Notes under the pieces: generated by a model
Told to the model about the DNA's origin: nothing
Databases searched by the model: none
What the model saw: only the letters and a program-made list of their open reading frames with translations
Shown: positions 16,132 through 23,452 of the stretch, piece after piece
Layout: each line of letters begins with the position of its first letter
How positions within the stretch are numbered: position 1 is the stretch's first letter
Made by a program: the position numbers and the translations under genes
Assembly: GCA_905216025.1 (NCBI GenBank)
Contig: CAJMSE010000015.1
Coordinates: 23,678-87,677, forward strand
Source: an uncultured bacterium
GTDB taxonomy: Bacteria > Bacteroidota > Bacteroidia > Bacteroidales > Bacteroidaceae
DNA length: 64,000 nt
Direction of reading: 5' to 3'

Positions 16132-17577
16132 TCAGTTTTCCGATACCGTCTGCGTCTTCGGCCAGTTGACGAGAAAGAGCTTCTCCGTGGCGCGCGTGAA
16201 GGCGGTGTAGAGCCAGTGTATATAGTCGGGAGTGAGCATGTCGTCTGTCATGTAACCCTGATCGAGGTATATGTGCGCCCACTGTCCGCCCTGCGCCTTA
16301 TGGCACGTCACTGCGTATGCGTATTTAATCTGCAACGCATTGTAGTACCTGTCTTCCTTCATCGCCTTCAGCCGGTCGGCCTTCCGCGGTATGTCGGCAT
16401 AGTCTTCGGCCACGGCGGCATACAGATGCTCGCTCTGCTCGCGCGTGAGCGCTGGCGCCTCACTGGCCAGCGTGTCGAGAATCACGGTGTCCGTTAGTTC
16501 GTAGTCGTCGTAGTCGGGGAACTGCAGGGTAACCTCCGCGAAGCGGAAACCGTGCATCTCATGGACATTACGCACGCGGTAGACCCGGGCACGGTCGCCG
16601 TTGGCAATATAATTAAATGAAGAATGAAGAGTGAAGAATGAAGAATCTTCATTTAAATTGAGGTATTTGTTCTTCACAATCATCAGCATGTCGCCGGTGC
16701 TGAGTTCCTCTTCTCGGCCGAGCACCATGGCGCGGATTCCGCGGTTATAGATGTTGGCGCGCTTGTTGCTCCGCGTGATGACCATCGTCTCGTCCTGCCC
16801 CACACTGCTGTAGCTCGTCGCCAGCGACTCTATCAGTTCGTCGCCAGGCACCACGTGTATGTCGGCAAAGCCGTGCAGGCGGATAAGTGGCAGGCGGGTA
16901 AGCTCGTCGCGGGTTATCATCGAGCGTATCACGGTGGCATTATACAGTATGCCCGACTCTCCGGCCTGACGCAATACCTCGGTGAGGTCGGTCTCATAGA
17001 CGTCGAGTCCGTAGCACCGCAGCACGTCCGCCTGCAGCGCCGGACTCTCCTCCTCGCCCACTGGAGGCAGCTGCGCGCTGTCGCCGATGAGCATCATGCG
17101 GCAGTTTCGCCCGCTGTATACATACTCTATCATGTCGTCGAGCAGGCGGCCGCTGCCGAACACCGTGGAGGCGGCTCCGCCGTTGGCCACCATCGAGGCC
17201 TCGTCGACGATGAAGAGCGTGTCGGCCGACAGGTTCACGCCCACGTTGAAGGCCGACAGGTCTCCCGCCGTGCGCTGCCGGTAGATGCGGCGGTGGATGG
17301 TGAACGCCTGATGACCGGCATTCAGCGAGAACACCTTGGCCGCGCGCCCCGTGGGCGCCATCAGCACCATCTTCAGCCCGAGACCGGCAAGGGCGCGCAC
17401 CATGGCTCCGGCGAGCGTCGTCTTTCCCGTGCCGGCCGACCCGCGCATTATCATCGCCACGCGGTCGCCGCGGTCGGTCATGAAGCGCGAGAACACGCCG
17501 ATGGCCCGGGCCTGCTCCTCCGTCGGGGGCATGCCGAGCGCTGAGTGTATGCGGTATGTCAGTTCGTCGCCTATCAT
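16132..17577 (-). CDS. RecD-like ATP-dependent DNA helicase (superfamily 1)
   Basis: 481 residues. Walker A is GSAGTGKTTLA near 46-56, followed by a motif with APTGRAAK. Walker B is FIVDEASM, and the C-terminal SF1 motif is AYAVTCHKAQGGQW. Short Bacteroidota RecD-like helicases of this size lack RecBCD partner domains. A segment of the coding sequence (about 16611-16659) is an AT-rich repeat that inserts in frame and encodes roughly NEDSSFFTLHSSFN between the ATPase halves (see separate entry). Minus-strand TAACTTTG at 17588-17595 puts the transcript start almost at the ATG. It is probably the first gene of the recD-pptase-rmuC-dinB unit. Confidence 0.92.
   Translation of the reverse strand: MIGDELTYRIHSALGMPPTEEQARAIGVFSRFMTDRGDRVAMIMRGSAGTGKTTLAGAMVRALAGLGLKMVLMAPTGRAAKVFSLNAGHQAFTIHRRIYRQRTAGDLSAFNVGVNLSADTLFIVDEASMVANGGAASTVFGSGRLLDDMIEYVYSGRNCRMMLIGDSAQLPPVGEEESPALQADVLRCYGLDVYETDLTEVLRQAGESGILYNATVIRSMITRDELTRLPLIRLHGFADIHVVPGDELIESLATSYSSVGQDETMVITRSNKRANIYNRGIRAMVLGREEELSTGDMLMIVKNKYLNLNEDSSFFTLHSSFNYIANGDRARVYRVRNVHEMHGFRFAEVTLQFPDYDDYELTDTVILDTLASEAPALTREQSEHLYAAVAEDYADIPRKADRLKAMKEDRYYNALQIKYAYAVTCHKAQGGQWAHIYLDQGYMTDDMLTPDYIHWLYTAFTRATEKLFLVNWPKTQTVSEN
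16611..16659. repeat. AT-rich mini-repeat inserted in frame in the helicase gene
   Basis: The DNA has terminal inverted arms AATTAAATGAAGA (16611-16623) and TCTTCATTTAAATT (16646-16659) around three GAAGAATGAAG-type units. The flanking coding sequence is GC-rich and conserved; this patch is not. GAAGAATGAAGAGTGAAG-like runs are familiar between Bacteroidota genes, so this looks like an intergenic mini-element that landed in a gene without shifting its frame. Confidence 0.65.
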
Positions 17578-17587
17578 TTGTTTACGG

Positions 17588-17595
17588 CAAAGTTA
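17588..17595 (-). promoter_or_regulatory. -7 element of the helicase operon
   Basis: TAACTTTG on the minus strand, ending 10 bp before the helicase ATG. No good -33 is visible. The expected start is within a few bases of the ATG, so the message may have a very short or no leader. Confidence 0.5.
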
Positions 17596-17767
17596 CTAAT
17601 AATCGGCGGAACAGGAAACGATAACACCGGTATTTCCAAATAATTTTAATCAAAATAATTATATTTTCAAATCAAAACTATTGTTAACAGAATAACAGCA
17701 AAGGGTTACTGTAAAGTAAAAAGGCCGCAACTAACACGACAATAAAAAAGTCAGAAAAGGAAGATTG

Positions 17768-17836
17768 CAGCCAACTGAGGTAATAAAATACAGCCAACTG
17801 AGGAAATAAAACACGGCCAACTGAGGTAATACGGTT
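17768..17836 (+). repeat. Three 23-bp direct repeats on a promoter
   Basis: Units start at 17768, 17791 and 17814, each beginning C(A/G)GCCAACTGAGG followed by an AT-rich stretch. The array ends 10 bp before the -7 element TATCTTTG (17847-17854) that drives the DUF4143 pseudogene, so it covers the -33 and upstream region. It looks like a tandem operator. Confidence 0.8.
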
Positions 17837-17846
17837 TTTTTTTCAC

Positions 17847-17854
17847 TATCTTTG
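17847..17854 (+). promoter_or_regulatory. -7 element of the DUF4143 pseudogene
   Basis: TATCTTTG, 24 bp upstream of the pseudogene ATG, directly downstream of the three 23-bp repeats. A canonical -33 TTTG is missing, so an activator or repressor bound to the repeats may set its use. Confidence 0.6.
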
Positions 17855-17877
17855 CAGCGTAAATACATCATTATTAT

Positions 17878-18076
17878 ATGAAGAACTACAGGCAACGAAT
17901 AGCTGACAAGATGCTGCAAAGAAGGCGTATCAACACTAAAAAAACTTGCCGCAAAGATTAATACCGACAAGATGAAACACCCGTCATTCCTCATGGTGCT
18001 GACAGCCGTAGGCAAATTTGCCTATCGCAGGGCAGACGGCGTTTATGTAGTACCCATAGGATGTCTCAGAGACTGA
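17878..18076 (+). pseudogene. DUF4143-type AAA ATPase, internally deleted
   Basis: The ATG frame reads MKNYRQRIADKMLQRR and then stops after 27 codons. A shifted frame then reads EGVSTLKKLAAKINTDKM, PSFLMVLTAVGKFAYRRADG and VYVVPIGCLRD before a stop at 18074-18076. In my knowledge of Bacteroidota DUF4143 ATPases, RIADKML-type starts precede the Walker A region, and LKKLAAKI...PSFLMVLT...DGVYVVPIGCL is the family's C-terminus. So about 350 codons, including all ATPase motifs, are missing and the ends are joined out of frame near 17915-17925. Promoter, upstream repeats and terminator all survive, which suggests a recent deletion. Confidence 0.8.
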
Positions 18077-18077
18077 C

Positions 18078-18112
18078 GATGGCGGCCGGCACACCAAATG
18101 CCGGCCGCCATC
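18078..18112 (+). terminator. Terminator of the DUF4143 pseudogene
   Basis: A perfect 14-bp stem GATGGCGGCCGGCA / TGCCGGCCGCCATC with a 7-base loop starts 1 bp after the pseudogene stop. It is followed by CAAAAATC and not by a T-run. Confidence 0.7.
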
Positions 18113-18215
18113 CAAAAATCACCAACAAAACTTAAAAAAGCCGCTTCTTAACTTAAAATAAACTTTCGTTAACTTTAATAAGTCTTTCACAATCGCCGCT
18201 TGTCACGATTTTCCG

Positions 18216-18223
18216 TACATTTG
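18216..18223 (+). promoter_or_regulatory. -7 element very close to the start codon
   Basis: TACATTTG fits TAnnTTTG and ends only 7 bp before the ATG at 18231. Transcription would start at or next to the ATG, so either the message is leaderless or the second in-frame ATG (18261) is used. Confidence 0.5.
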
Positions 18224-18230
18224 CCGAGCT

Positions 18231-18713
18231 ATGAATGCCACGCTGAAAAGGACGGCCGCGATGACGGCGGCAATGCTGTGCTGCACGCTCTGCGCGGCAC
18301 AGAGGCGGTATGTGGTAAGGGATATGGAGACGAAGACGCCCCTGCGCGGCATCACCGTAATCTTCAACGGCATCGACTCGTGCCGCACTGTGACGGACTA
18401 TACAGGTACTTTCTCCGCGCCCGACACCGCACGGACCTTCAAGCTGAAGCACCCGAAATACGAACAGCGCATGATGGAACGGCCGGAGATGACCGACACC
18501 GTGGAACTGCTGCCCAACATGAACAAGCTGAACGAGGTCGTGATACGCGGCAAGAAGCGTAGCATATCGCCGGAGATTCTCAGTGGCGCGAAGATGGCCG
18601 CGATGACGGCGCCGCGACAGGCCGCCACGGTGAACTTCGACCTTATGGACTTGCTGACATACAAGAAGCGGAAGAAGACCAGAAAACGAATCAAGGCGAT
18701 AGAAAACTACTAA
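18231..18713 (+). CDS. Exported protein with a carboxypeptidase-regulatory-like (TonB-receptor N-terminal) domain
   Basis: 160 residues. Signal peptide (MTAAMLCCTLCAAQ core), then RRYVVRDMETKTPLRGITVIF...CRTVTDYTGTFSAPD, the beta-sandwich pattern 'V.D..T..PL.G..V......TD..G.F' of CarboxypepD_reg-like domains found at the N-terminus of TonB-dependent receptors. It continues into NKLNEVVIRGKK, again as in receptor N-termini, but no plug or barrel follows. The C-terminus is a Lys/Arg-rich DLLTYKKRKKTRKRIKAIENY. It is either a stand-alone domain protein, which is common in Bacteroidota, or a receptor remnant; the clean ends favour the first. Confidence 0.8.
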   Translation: MNATLKRTAAMTAAMLCCTLCAAQRRYVVRDMETKTPLRGITVIFNGIDSCRTVTDYTGTFSAPDTARTFKLKHPKYEQRMMERPEMTDTVELLPNMNKLNEVVIRGKKRSISPEILSGAKMAAMTAPRQAATVNFDLMDLLTYKKRKKTRKRIKAIENY

Positions 18714-18780
18714 GCCGGAAGCATGCCGCGCCGCTGCCGCTGGCGTCACCTGCCGCATGTCACGATGTCACCGGCTACAG

Positions 18781-18969
18781 ATGACGATGCGACGAGGCCC
18801 TGATGACGATGTGACGAGGCCCTGGTGACGATGCGACGGGCTACCCGTGACGACACCGCGGATTGCCCGCCATGGCCGGCCGCCTGCTTCCAAACGCGTT
18901 TGTGCCAGCTACCAAAAGTGCTTTTGAGGGCTAAACAAAGTGCTTTTGAGAGCCGTCAAAAGCACAGCC
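18781..18969 (+). repeat. Array of degenerate 22-bp units, copy 1
   Basis: Units at 18781, 18803, 18825 and 18847 read ATGACGATGCGACGAGGCCC or close variants. The array then runs through a GCCCGCC-rich link into 22-bp units of the form AAAGTGCTTTTGAGAGCC (about 18890-18969). Two other copies lie at 32421-32548 and, inverted, at 53026-53170. No open frame. It fills the gap between the 18.2-kb and 19.1-kb genes. Confidence 0.75.
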
Positions 18970-19004
18970 GCAAACCGTACATGCTCGAAAAGTCAGCCTT
19001 TTCC

Positions 19005-19035
19005 TTTGCCGTAAGCGGGATTTGAGCTATCTTTG
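19005..19035 (+). promoter_or_regulatory. Promoter of the 19.1-kb gene set
   Basis: TTTG at 19005-19008, 19 bp, TATCTTTG at 19028-19035: full Bacteroidota consensus. ATG 29 bp downstream. It probably drives the 164-residue gene, the DUF3822 gene and rsmD. Confidence 0.8.
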
Positions 19036-19064
19036 CACATTGTAAGATACAGGACAGACCGCAG

Positions 19065-19559
19065 ATGAAGACGAACGGAAAGGCTACAGACATCATCCTC
19101 GCCGCCGCGGTGGCGCTCCTCGCCTATCTCTGCATCGGCAGCATAGCCACGCCGATGAGGTTCGACAGCGAGCGGCTCCGGCGCGAGAAGGCCGTCAAGC
19201 AGCGGCTGCTGAAGATACGCGCGGCCGAAGAGAGGCATCGCGCTGCCACCGGACGCTACTGCGGCTCGGCAGACTCGCTCGTCGCAGGCGGATGGCTGGC
19301 AGACTCGTTGCGCCACATACCGTACAGTGGCGGCAAGGACTTCCGCCTCTCCGTGGCCACGACGATATCGAGGGCAGGGAAGGAAGTACCGCTGATGGAG
19401 TGCGGCGCGGAATATGCCGACTATCTGGAAGGACTGGACCTGGACGCCGTGGAGAGACTCACCGACGAGGCTTACGCCGCCGGACGCTACCCGGGACTGC
19501 GCATAGGCAGCCTGACGGAGCCGAACGGAAACGCGGGAAACTGGGAGGCGGGAAACTGA
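19065..19559 (+). CDS. Single-pass membrane protein upstream of DUF3822
   Basis: 164 residues. A cytoplasmic basic start is followed by one membrane helix (IILAAAVALLAYLCIGSI) and then RFDSERLRREKAVKQRLLKI, RAAEERHRAATGRY and GSADSLVAGG. This resembles the helix-then-strand layout of pilin-like proteins that I recall as a conserved Bacteroidota gene directly before DUF3822. It ends YPGLRIGSLTEPNGNAGNWE, the most conserved part of those homologues. It is shorter than the versions I remember, so an internal segment may be missing. Function unknown. Confidence 0.75.
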   Translation: MKTNGKATDIILAAAVALLAYLCIGSIATPMRFDSERLRREKAVKQRLLKIRAAEERHRAATGRYCGSADSLVAGGWLADSLRHIPYSGGKDFRLSVATTISRAGKEVPLMECGAEYADYLEGLDLDAVERLTDEAYAAGRYPGLRIGSLTEPNGNAGNWEAGN

Positions 19560-19589
19560 CCACGGACGCAACGACAATCTACAGACAAC

Positions 19590-20411
19590 ATGAACACCAC
19601 CGGCAACAACACCATAAGCACACCGTCGCGGCTCACCATAAGGGTAAGCCGCCGCTCGCTGTCGTTCTCCGCCACGGACAACACCGCCGTCGGAAGCCCC
19701 GTCGTATACGAGCCATACCCCGTGAAGAGCGGCATATCCATGGCTGCAAACCTCAGGGAGGCCCTGAAGACGGCATCGCTGCCGGCAGGCTCTTTCCAGC
19801 GGGTGACGGTGATGGCCGACTCGCCGGTGCTGATGATTCCCACAGACCTGTTCCGCGAGGAGGAGCGCGACATGCTCTACCGCCACTCCTACCCCACGGC
19901 AAAGGCGGACACGGTGATGCACAATGTGCTGCCGAACCTCAGTGCCGTGGCCGTGTTCTCGGTGAACAAGGACCTGAAGACCGTCATCGACGACAACTTC
20001 AGGAACGCGACGTTCGTCTGCGCCACCACGCCGGTGTGGAGATACCTGCACAACCGCAGCTTCTCGGGCAACAAGAACAAGCTCTACGGATATTTCCATG
20101 ACAACCGTCTCGAGATATTCAGCTTCACGCAGCACCGCTTCAAGTTCTGCAACACATTCGAGACCGAGAGCGTGCAAGACTCGCTCTACTTCCTGCTCTA
20201 CGTATGGAAGCAGCTCGCCATGAACCAGAGCCGCGACGAACTGCACCTCGTGGGAGACATTCCCGAGCGCGACACCTTGCTCGAAGAGCTGCGGAAATTC
20301 ATCGGCCGCACGTATGCCATCAACCCGTCGGGCGACTTCAACCGCGCCCAGGTGACCCAAATAAAAGGCATGCCCTACGACCTCATGACCCTATACGTGA
20401 AAGGAAGGTGA
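19590..20411 (+). CDS. DUF3822 family protein
   Basis: 273 residues, cytoplasmic, matching the DUF3822 family that in Bacteroidota regularly lies beside rsmD. Recognisable parts are RLTIRVSRRSLSFSA at the N-terminus, the central TVIDDNFRNA...PVWRYLHNR, and LYGYFHDNRLEIFSF followed by NTFETESVQDSLYFLLYVWK. The overall layout resembles an actin-like (ASKHA) fold, but the function is not known. Its stop is 4 bp before rsmD, so the two are surely co-transcribed. Confidence 0.88.
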   Translation: MNTTGNNTISTPSRLTIRVSRRSLSFSATDNTAVGSPVVYEPYPVKSGISMAANLREALKTASLPAGSFQRVTVMADSPVLMIPTDLFREEERDMLYRHSYPTAKADTVMHNVLPNLSAVAVFSVNKDLKTVIDDNFRNATFVCATTPVWRYLHNRSFSGNKNKLYGYFHDNRLEIFSFTQHRFKFCNTFETESVQDSLYFLLYVWKQLAMNQSRDELHLVGDIPERDTLLEELRKFIGRTYAINPSGDFNRAQVTQIKGMPYDLMTLYVKGR

Positions 20412-20415
20412 ACGG

Positions 20416-20946
20416 ATGAGAATAATTACAGGAACATACAAGGGGCGCCGCTTCGACGTGCCGCGCTCGTTCAAGGCGAGACCGACGACGGACTTCGCCA
20501 AGGAAAACATCTTCAACGTGCTCAACGCCTACACCGACTTCGACGGCGCGACGGCTCTCGACCTCTTCGGGGGCACGGGCAGCATCTCGCTCGAACTCGT
20601 GTCGCGCGGCTGCGGCAGCGTGATATGCGTCGAGCAAGACCGCGACCACCACGCCTTCATCGCCAAATGCCTCAAGACGCTTGGCACCGACAGGTGCATA
20701 CCGATACGCGGCGATGTGTTCAGATTCCTGAAATCGTGCCGCCAGCAGTTCGACTTCATCTTCGCCGACCCGCCATACGCTCTCAAGAACCTCAGCGAAC
20801 TGCCCGACATAATCCTCGCCGGCGGCCTGCTCGCCGAGGGCGGCGTCTTCGTGCTTGAGCACGGCAAGGAGCACGACTTCAGTGCCCACAGCCGCTTCGC
20901 CGAGCACCGCGCCTACGGCAGCGTGAACTTCTCGATATTCACCTGA
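20416..20946 (+). CDS. rsmD: 16S rRNA (guanine(966)-N2)-methyltransferase RsmD
   Basis: 176 residues. SAM-dependent methylation of G966 in 16S rRNA. The signatures are MRIITGTYKGRRFDVP and RPTTDFAKENIFN at the N-terminus, the SAM-binding motif ALDLFGGTGSISLE, and the catalytic DPPY in FIFADPPYAL. Normal length. It is the last gene of the plus-strand block and converges with cls. Confidence 0.93.
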   Translation: MRIITGTYKGRRFDVPRSFKARPTTDFAKENIFNVLNAYTDFDGATALDLFGGTGSISLELVSRGCGSVICVEQDRDHHAFIAKCLKTLGTDRCIPIRGDVFRFLKSCRQQFDFIFADPPYALKNLSELPDIILAGGLLAEGGVFVLEHGKEHDFSAHSRFAEHRAYGSVNFSIFT

Positions 20947-21026
20947 AGCGCTGCCAGTCATCACAGAGATGTAATCCTTTTTCCATCTGCCACGGCATCA
21001 CCACATACAGGCCTCATCACACCACG

Positions 21027-22451
21027 CTAAAGCAGCGGAGAGAGCAGCCTCGTGAAACTCTCCCAAAGATGCGGGAAGAAGCCGGGGTGCATGCGCTCAG
21101 GAATATCTGAAAGGGGGACGGAGCGGCTGAGGTCTTCAAGGAAGACGGCCTTGAAGCGCCGTGCCATGGCCTCATCGTAGAAAAAGGCGTTCGACTCGAA
21201 GTTGTTTTCAAAGCTGCGGGCATCAACGTTGGTTGAACCGCAGGTGGATATGGAGTCGTCGCAGACAAGTATCTTGCTGTGCAGGAATCCTCCTTTATAA
21301 AGATATACCTTCACTCCCGAACTCATTATCTCGCGCAGGTACGACCGGCCGGCCCACTCTACGAAACGCGCGTCGCAGCGCTCGGGCACTATCAGGCGTA
21401 TGTCTATGCCGCCGAGAGCCGCCGTCTTGAGGGCGAAGAGCACCGGCTCGGTGGGCAGGAAGTACGGCGTCTCGATGTAGATATACTTCCGCGCGGCGAA
21501 GATGACGCGCATATAGCCCTGCATCAGGTCGGGATAAGGCGTGACAGGGCCTCCCGTCACTATCTGTATCAGGCAGTCGTTATGCACTTCCGGCGCCAGC
21601 GGCGGATAGTAACGGCGGTCTGAAATCTGCGTCCGGTCCACGAAATACCAGTCTACGAGGAAGGCGCGCTGGAGCGAATAGACGGCTCCGCCGGTGATTC
21701 TCGTCATCGTGTCGCGCCACGGGCGGCCGTCCGAACCGCTCACATAGCGGGTCGCGATGTTCATGCCGCCGATGAACCCGACCGTCCCGTCGACGACAAT
21801 CATCTTGCGGTGGTTGCGGTAGTTGACCTTGCTCGTGAACGAGGGGAAGCGCACCGGCAGGAACGGGCATACCTCGATGCCTTCGTTGCGCATGCGCTCG
21901 AAGAAGTCGCGGCGGACGTTCCAGCAGCCCACATCGTCGTAGATGATGCGCACCTCGACGCCCTGGCGGGCCTTGGCGATAAGCGCATCGGAGACGAGAC
22001 GGCCCAGCGCGTCGTCGGCGAAGATGTAGATGTCGATGTGAATGTGCGACACGGCGTCGCGGATGGCCCTCAGCAGGGCAGGAAAGAAGCTGTAGCCGTC
22101 GGTATATATGTCTACGGTATTGTCCTTGAAAGGCAGCGAGAGGTTCTGGTTGATGAACAGGTCGACCGTCTGCCGGTGGCGTTCGGGCACGTGCAGGTCC
22201 TGCTGTTCCACGAAACTGAGCATCGAGCGGCGCGATATCTGGTCAAGGCTGCGGCGGCTGATGAGCCGTTCCTTGCGGGTGTCGATGCCGAAAAAGAGAT
22301 AGAGCACGATGCCCGCCACGGGCACGAAGTATATCACAAGGGCCCAGGCCATCGTCTTGGCGGGCTGCCGGTTGTCCATGAGCACATGCAGGATGGCCAG
22401 TATTACGATGATGTCGTTGAGTATTACGAGTGTGAGATACAGTCCGTGCAT
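21027..22451 (-). CDS. cls: Cardiolipin synthase (phospholipase D superfamily)
   Basis: 474 residues. Condenses two phosphatidylglycerol molecules to cardiolipin at the inner membrane. Two N-terminal membrane helices (the PLDc_N segment) are followed by two HKD motifs: HRKMIVVDGTVGFIGGMN in the first half and HSKILVCDDSISTCGSTN in the second. The frame extends to 22529, but the ATG at 22451 starts directly with the first helix and lies 33 bp after the queE stop. It is the last gene of a minus-strand block that begins with nadB. Confidence 0.93.
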   Translation of the reverse strand: MHGLYLTLVILNDIIVILAILHVLMDNRQPAKTMAWALVIYFVPVAGIVLYLFFGIDTRKERLISRRSLDQISRRSMLSFVEQQDLHVPERHRQTVDLFINQNLSLPFKDNTVDIYTDGYSFFPALLRAIRDAVSHIHIDIYIFADDALGRLVSDALIAKARQGVEVRIIYDDVGCWNVRRDFFERMRNEGIEVCPFLPVRFPSFTSKVNYRNHRKMIVVDGTVGFIGGMNIATRYVSGSDGRPWRDTMTRITGGAVYSLQRAFLVDWYFVDRTQISDRRYYPPLAPEVHNDCLIQIVTGGPVTPYPDLMQGYMRVIFAARKYIYIETPYFLPTEPVLFALKTAALGGIDIRLIVPERCDARFVEWAGRSYLREIMSSGVKVYLYKGGFLHSKILVCDDSISTCGSTNVDARSFENNFESNAFFYDEAMARRFKAVFLEDLSRSVPLSDIPERMHPGFFPHLWESFTRLLSPLL

Positions 22452-22483
22452 TGTCCGTGGGTTTGTGCTGATGCGGTTATTAC

Positions 22484-23068
22484 TTATCTGAAGCCTGCGA
22501 GCTTGTGGGTCTGGAGAGACAGCCGCCACTCCGGATGCTCCATGATATAGGCCATGCAGGCAGCCGTTATCTCACCGTTGCGGCGGGCATCGCCCACGTC
22601 GCAGGGTTGCAGGTAGCGGTAGCGGGCGTCCACCCCGAAGTCGCTGACGGCGCTCTCACCGTCGAAGATGCACTTCAGCTCGTCGCACCGGCTGACGGCA
22701 AGGCATGCCGCTTCGCCGCAGTGATACTGCTTCGGCGACACCGTGAGCCAGTCGATGCCCGCCGGGACGGGGCGCGTGCCGTTGGTCTCCATGGCCACCT
22801 CGTAGCCTGCGGAGTGCAGCATGTCCACGAAAGCGTCGTCGGCCTGAAGCGCAGGCTCGCCTCCCGTAAGGATGACGAAGCGCAGGCCGTAGCCCCCGAT
22901 GGCCTCGAGAATCTCGGCGTCGGTCATCTCGCGGTACCCGGCATGGTCCGTATCGCAGAACGGGCAGCGCAGGTTGCAGCCCGAAAAGCGGACGAACACG
23001 GCCGCGCGGCCGGTGTTGCGGCCCTCTCCCTGCAGGGAGGCGAATATCTCGTTGACCCTCTTCTTCAT
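22484..23068 (-). CDS. queE: 7-carboxy-7-deazaguanine synthase (radical SAM)
   Basis: 194 residues. Converts 6-carboxytetrahydropterin to 7-carboxy-7-deazaguanine in queuosine precursor synthesis. The N-terminus has the family substrate motif EIFASLQGEGRNTG. The iron-sulfur cluster motif is the CxxxxxxCxxC-type variant FSGCNLRCPFCDT, and the SAM-binding GGEP motif is TGGEPALQ. The ATG at 23068 is just past the queD stop; an alternative ATG at 23086 would overlap queD. It is directly coupled to queD, the preceding step. Confidence 0.93.
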   Translation of the reverse strand: MKKRVNEIFASLQGEGRNTGRAAVFVRFSGCNLRCPFCDTDHAGYREMTDAEILEAIGGYGLRFVILTGGEPALQADDAFVDMLHSAGYEVAMETNGTRPVPAGIDWLTVSPKQYHCGEAACLAVSRCDELKCIFDGESAVSDFGVDARYRYLQPCDVGDARRNGEITAACMAYIMEHPEWRLSLQTHKLAGFR

Positions 23069-23069
23069 G

Positions 23070-23414
23070 CTATTCACCCTCTTCATCCACCACGTATGCG
23101 GCTATGTTGCCCTCGCTCTCCTGCACGGTGACCTTATAACAGCCAGGTATCTGCTCCGTACACCAGCGCGCGATGTTCTCGGCCGTCGGGTTGAAGGGCA
23201 GCAGTTCGTTGAGGTCGCCGTGGTCGAGATAGCCGTGTATCTTCTCCTTTATCGCTGTAAAGTCGCACACCATGCCGTTGCTGTCCAGCTCCTTGGCCTT
23301 GCAGTATACGGTAATCACCCAGTTATGGCCGTGCCGCCGGGTGCATTTGCTCTCGTAGCCGAGCACGAGACGGTGGCATGCGGATATCTCCATCTTCTTT
23401 TGTATGTAGTACAT
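23070..23414 (-). CDS. queD: 6-carboxy-5,6,7,8-tetrahydropterin synthase
   Basis: 114 residues. Second step of the queuosine/preQ0 branch. The pterin synthase family pattern is present: the zinc ligands in SACHRL and HGHNW, and EVLPFNPTAEN-like text (LNELLPFNPTAENIARW). No preQ1 riboswitch-like structure was seen upstream in the 38-bp gap to dnaG; queC and folE are not in the window. Confidence 0.93.
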   Translation of the reverse strand: MYYIQKKMEISACHRLVLGYESKCTRRHGHNWVITVYCKAKELDSNGMVCDFTAIKEKIHGYLDHGDLNELLPFNPTAENIARWCTEQIPGCYKVTVQESEGNIAAYVVDEEGE

Positions 23415-23452
23415 CTGTATCGTTTTATCCTTGTTCTATCCTTATGTAAGTA

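Noticed and set aside
17731..18015. 94-residue minus-strand frame over the 23-bp repeats and DUF4143 remnant
   Set aside because: It is the reverse of the repeats and of the ATPase remnant; the plus-strand reading explains the region better.
18231..18713. Remnant of a TonB-dependent receptor
   Set aside because: The receptor-type N-terminal domain is present, but the gene has clean start, stop and promoter and no plug or barrel debris follows, so a stand-alone protein is more likely.
18781..18969. CRISPR or coding repeat for the 22-bp arrays
   Set aside because: No spacers and no long open frame; the units are contiguous and degenerate.
23415..23452. preQ1 riboswitch upstream of queD
   Set aside because: The gap from dnaG is only 38 bp, with no H-type pseudoknot-like pattern.
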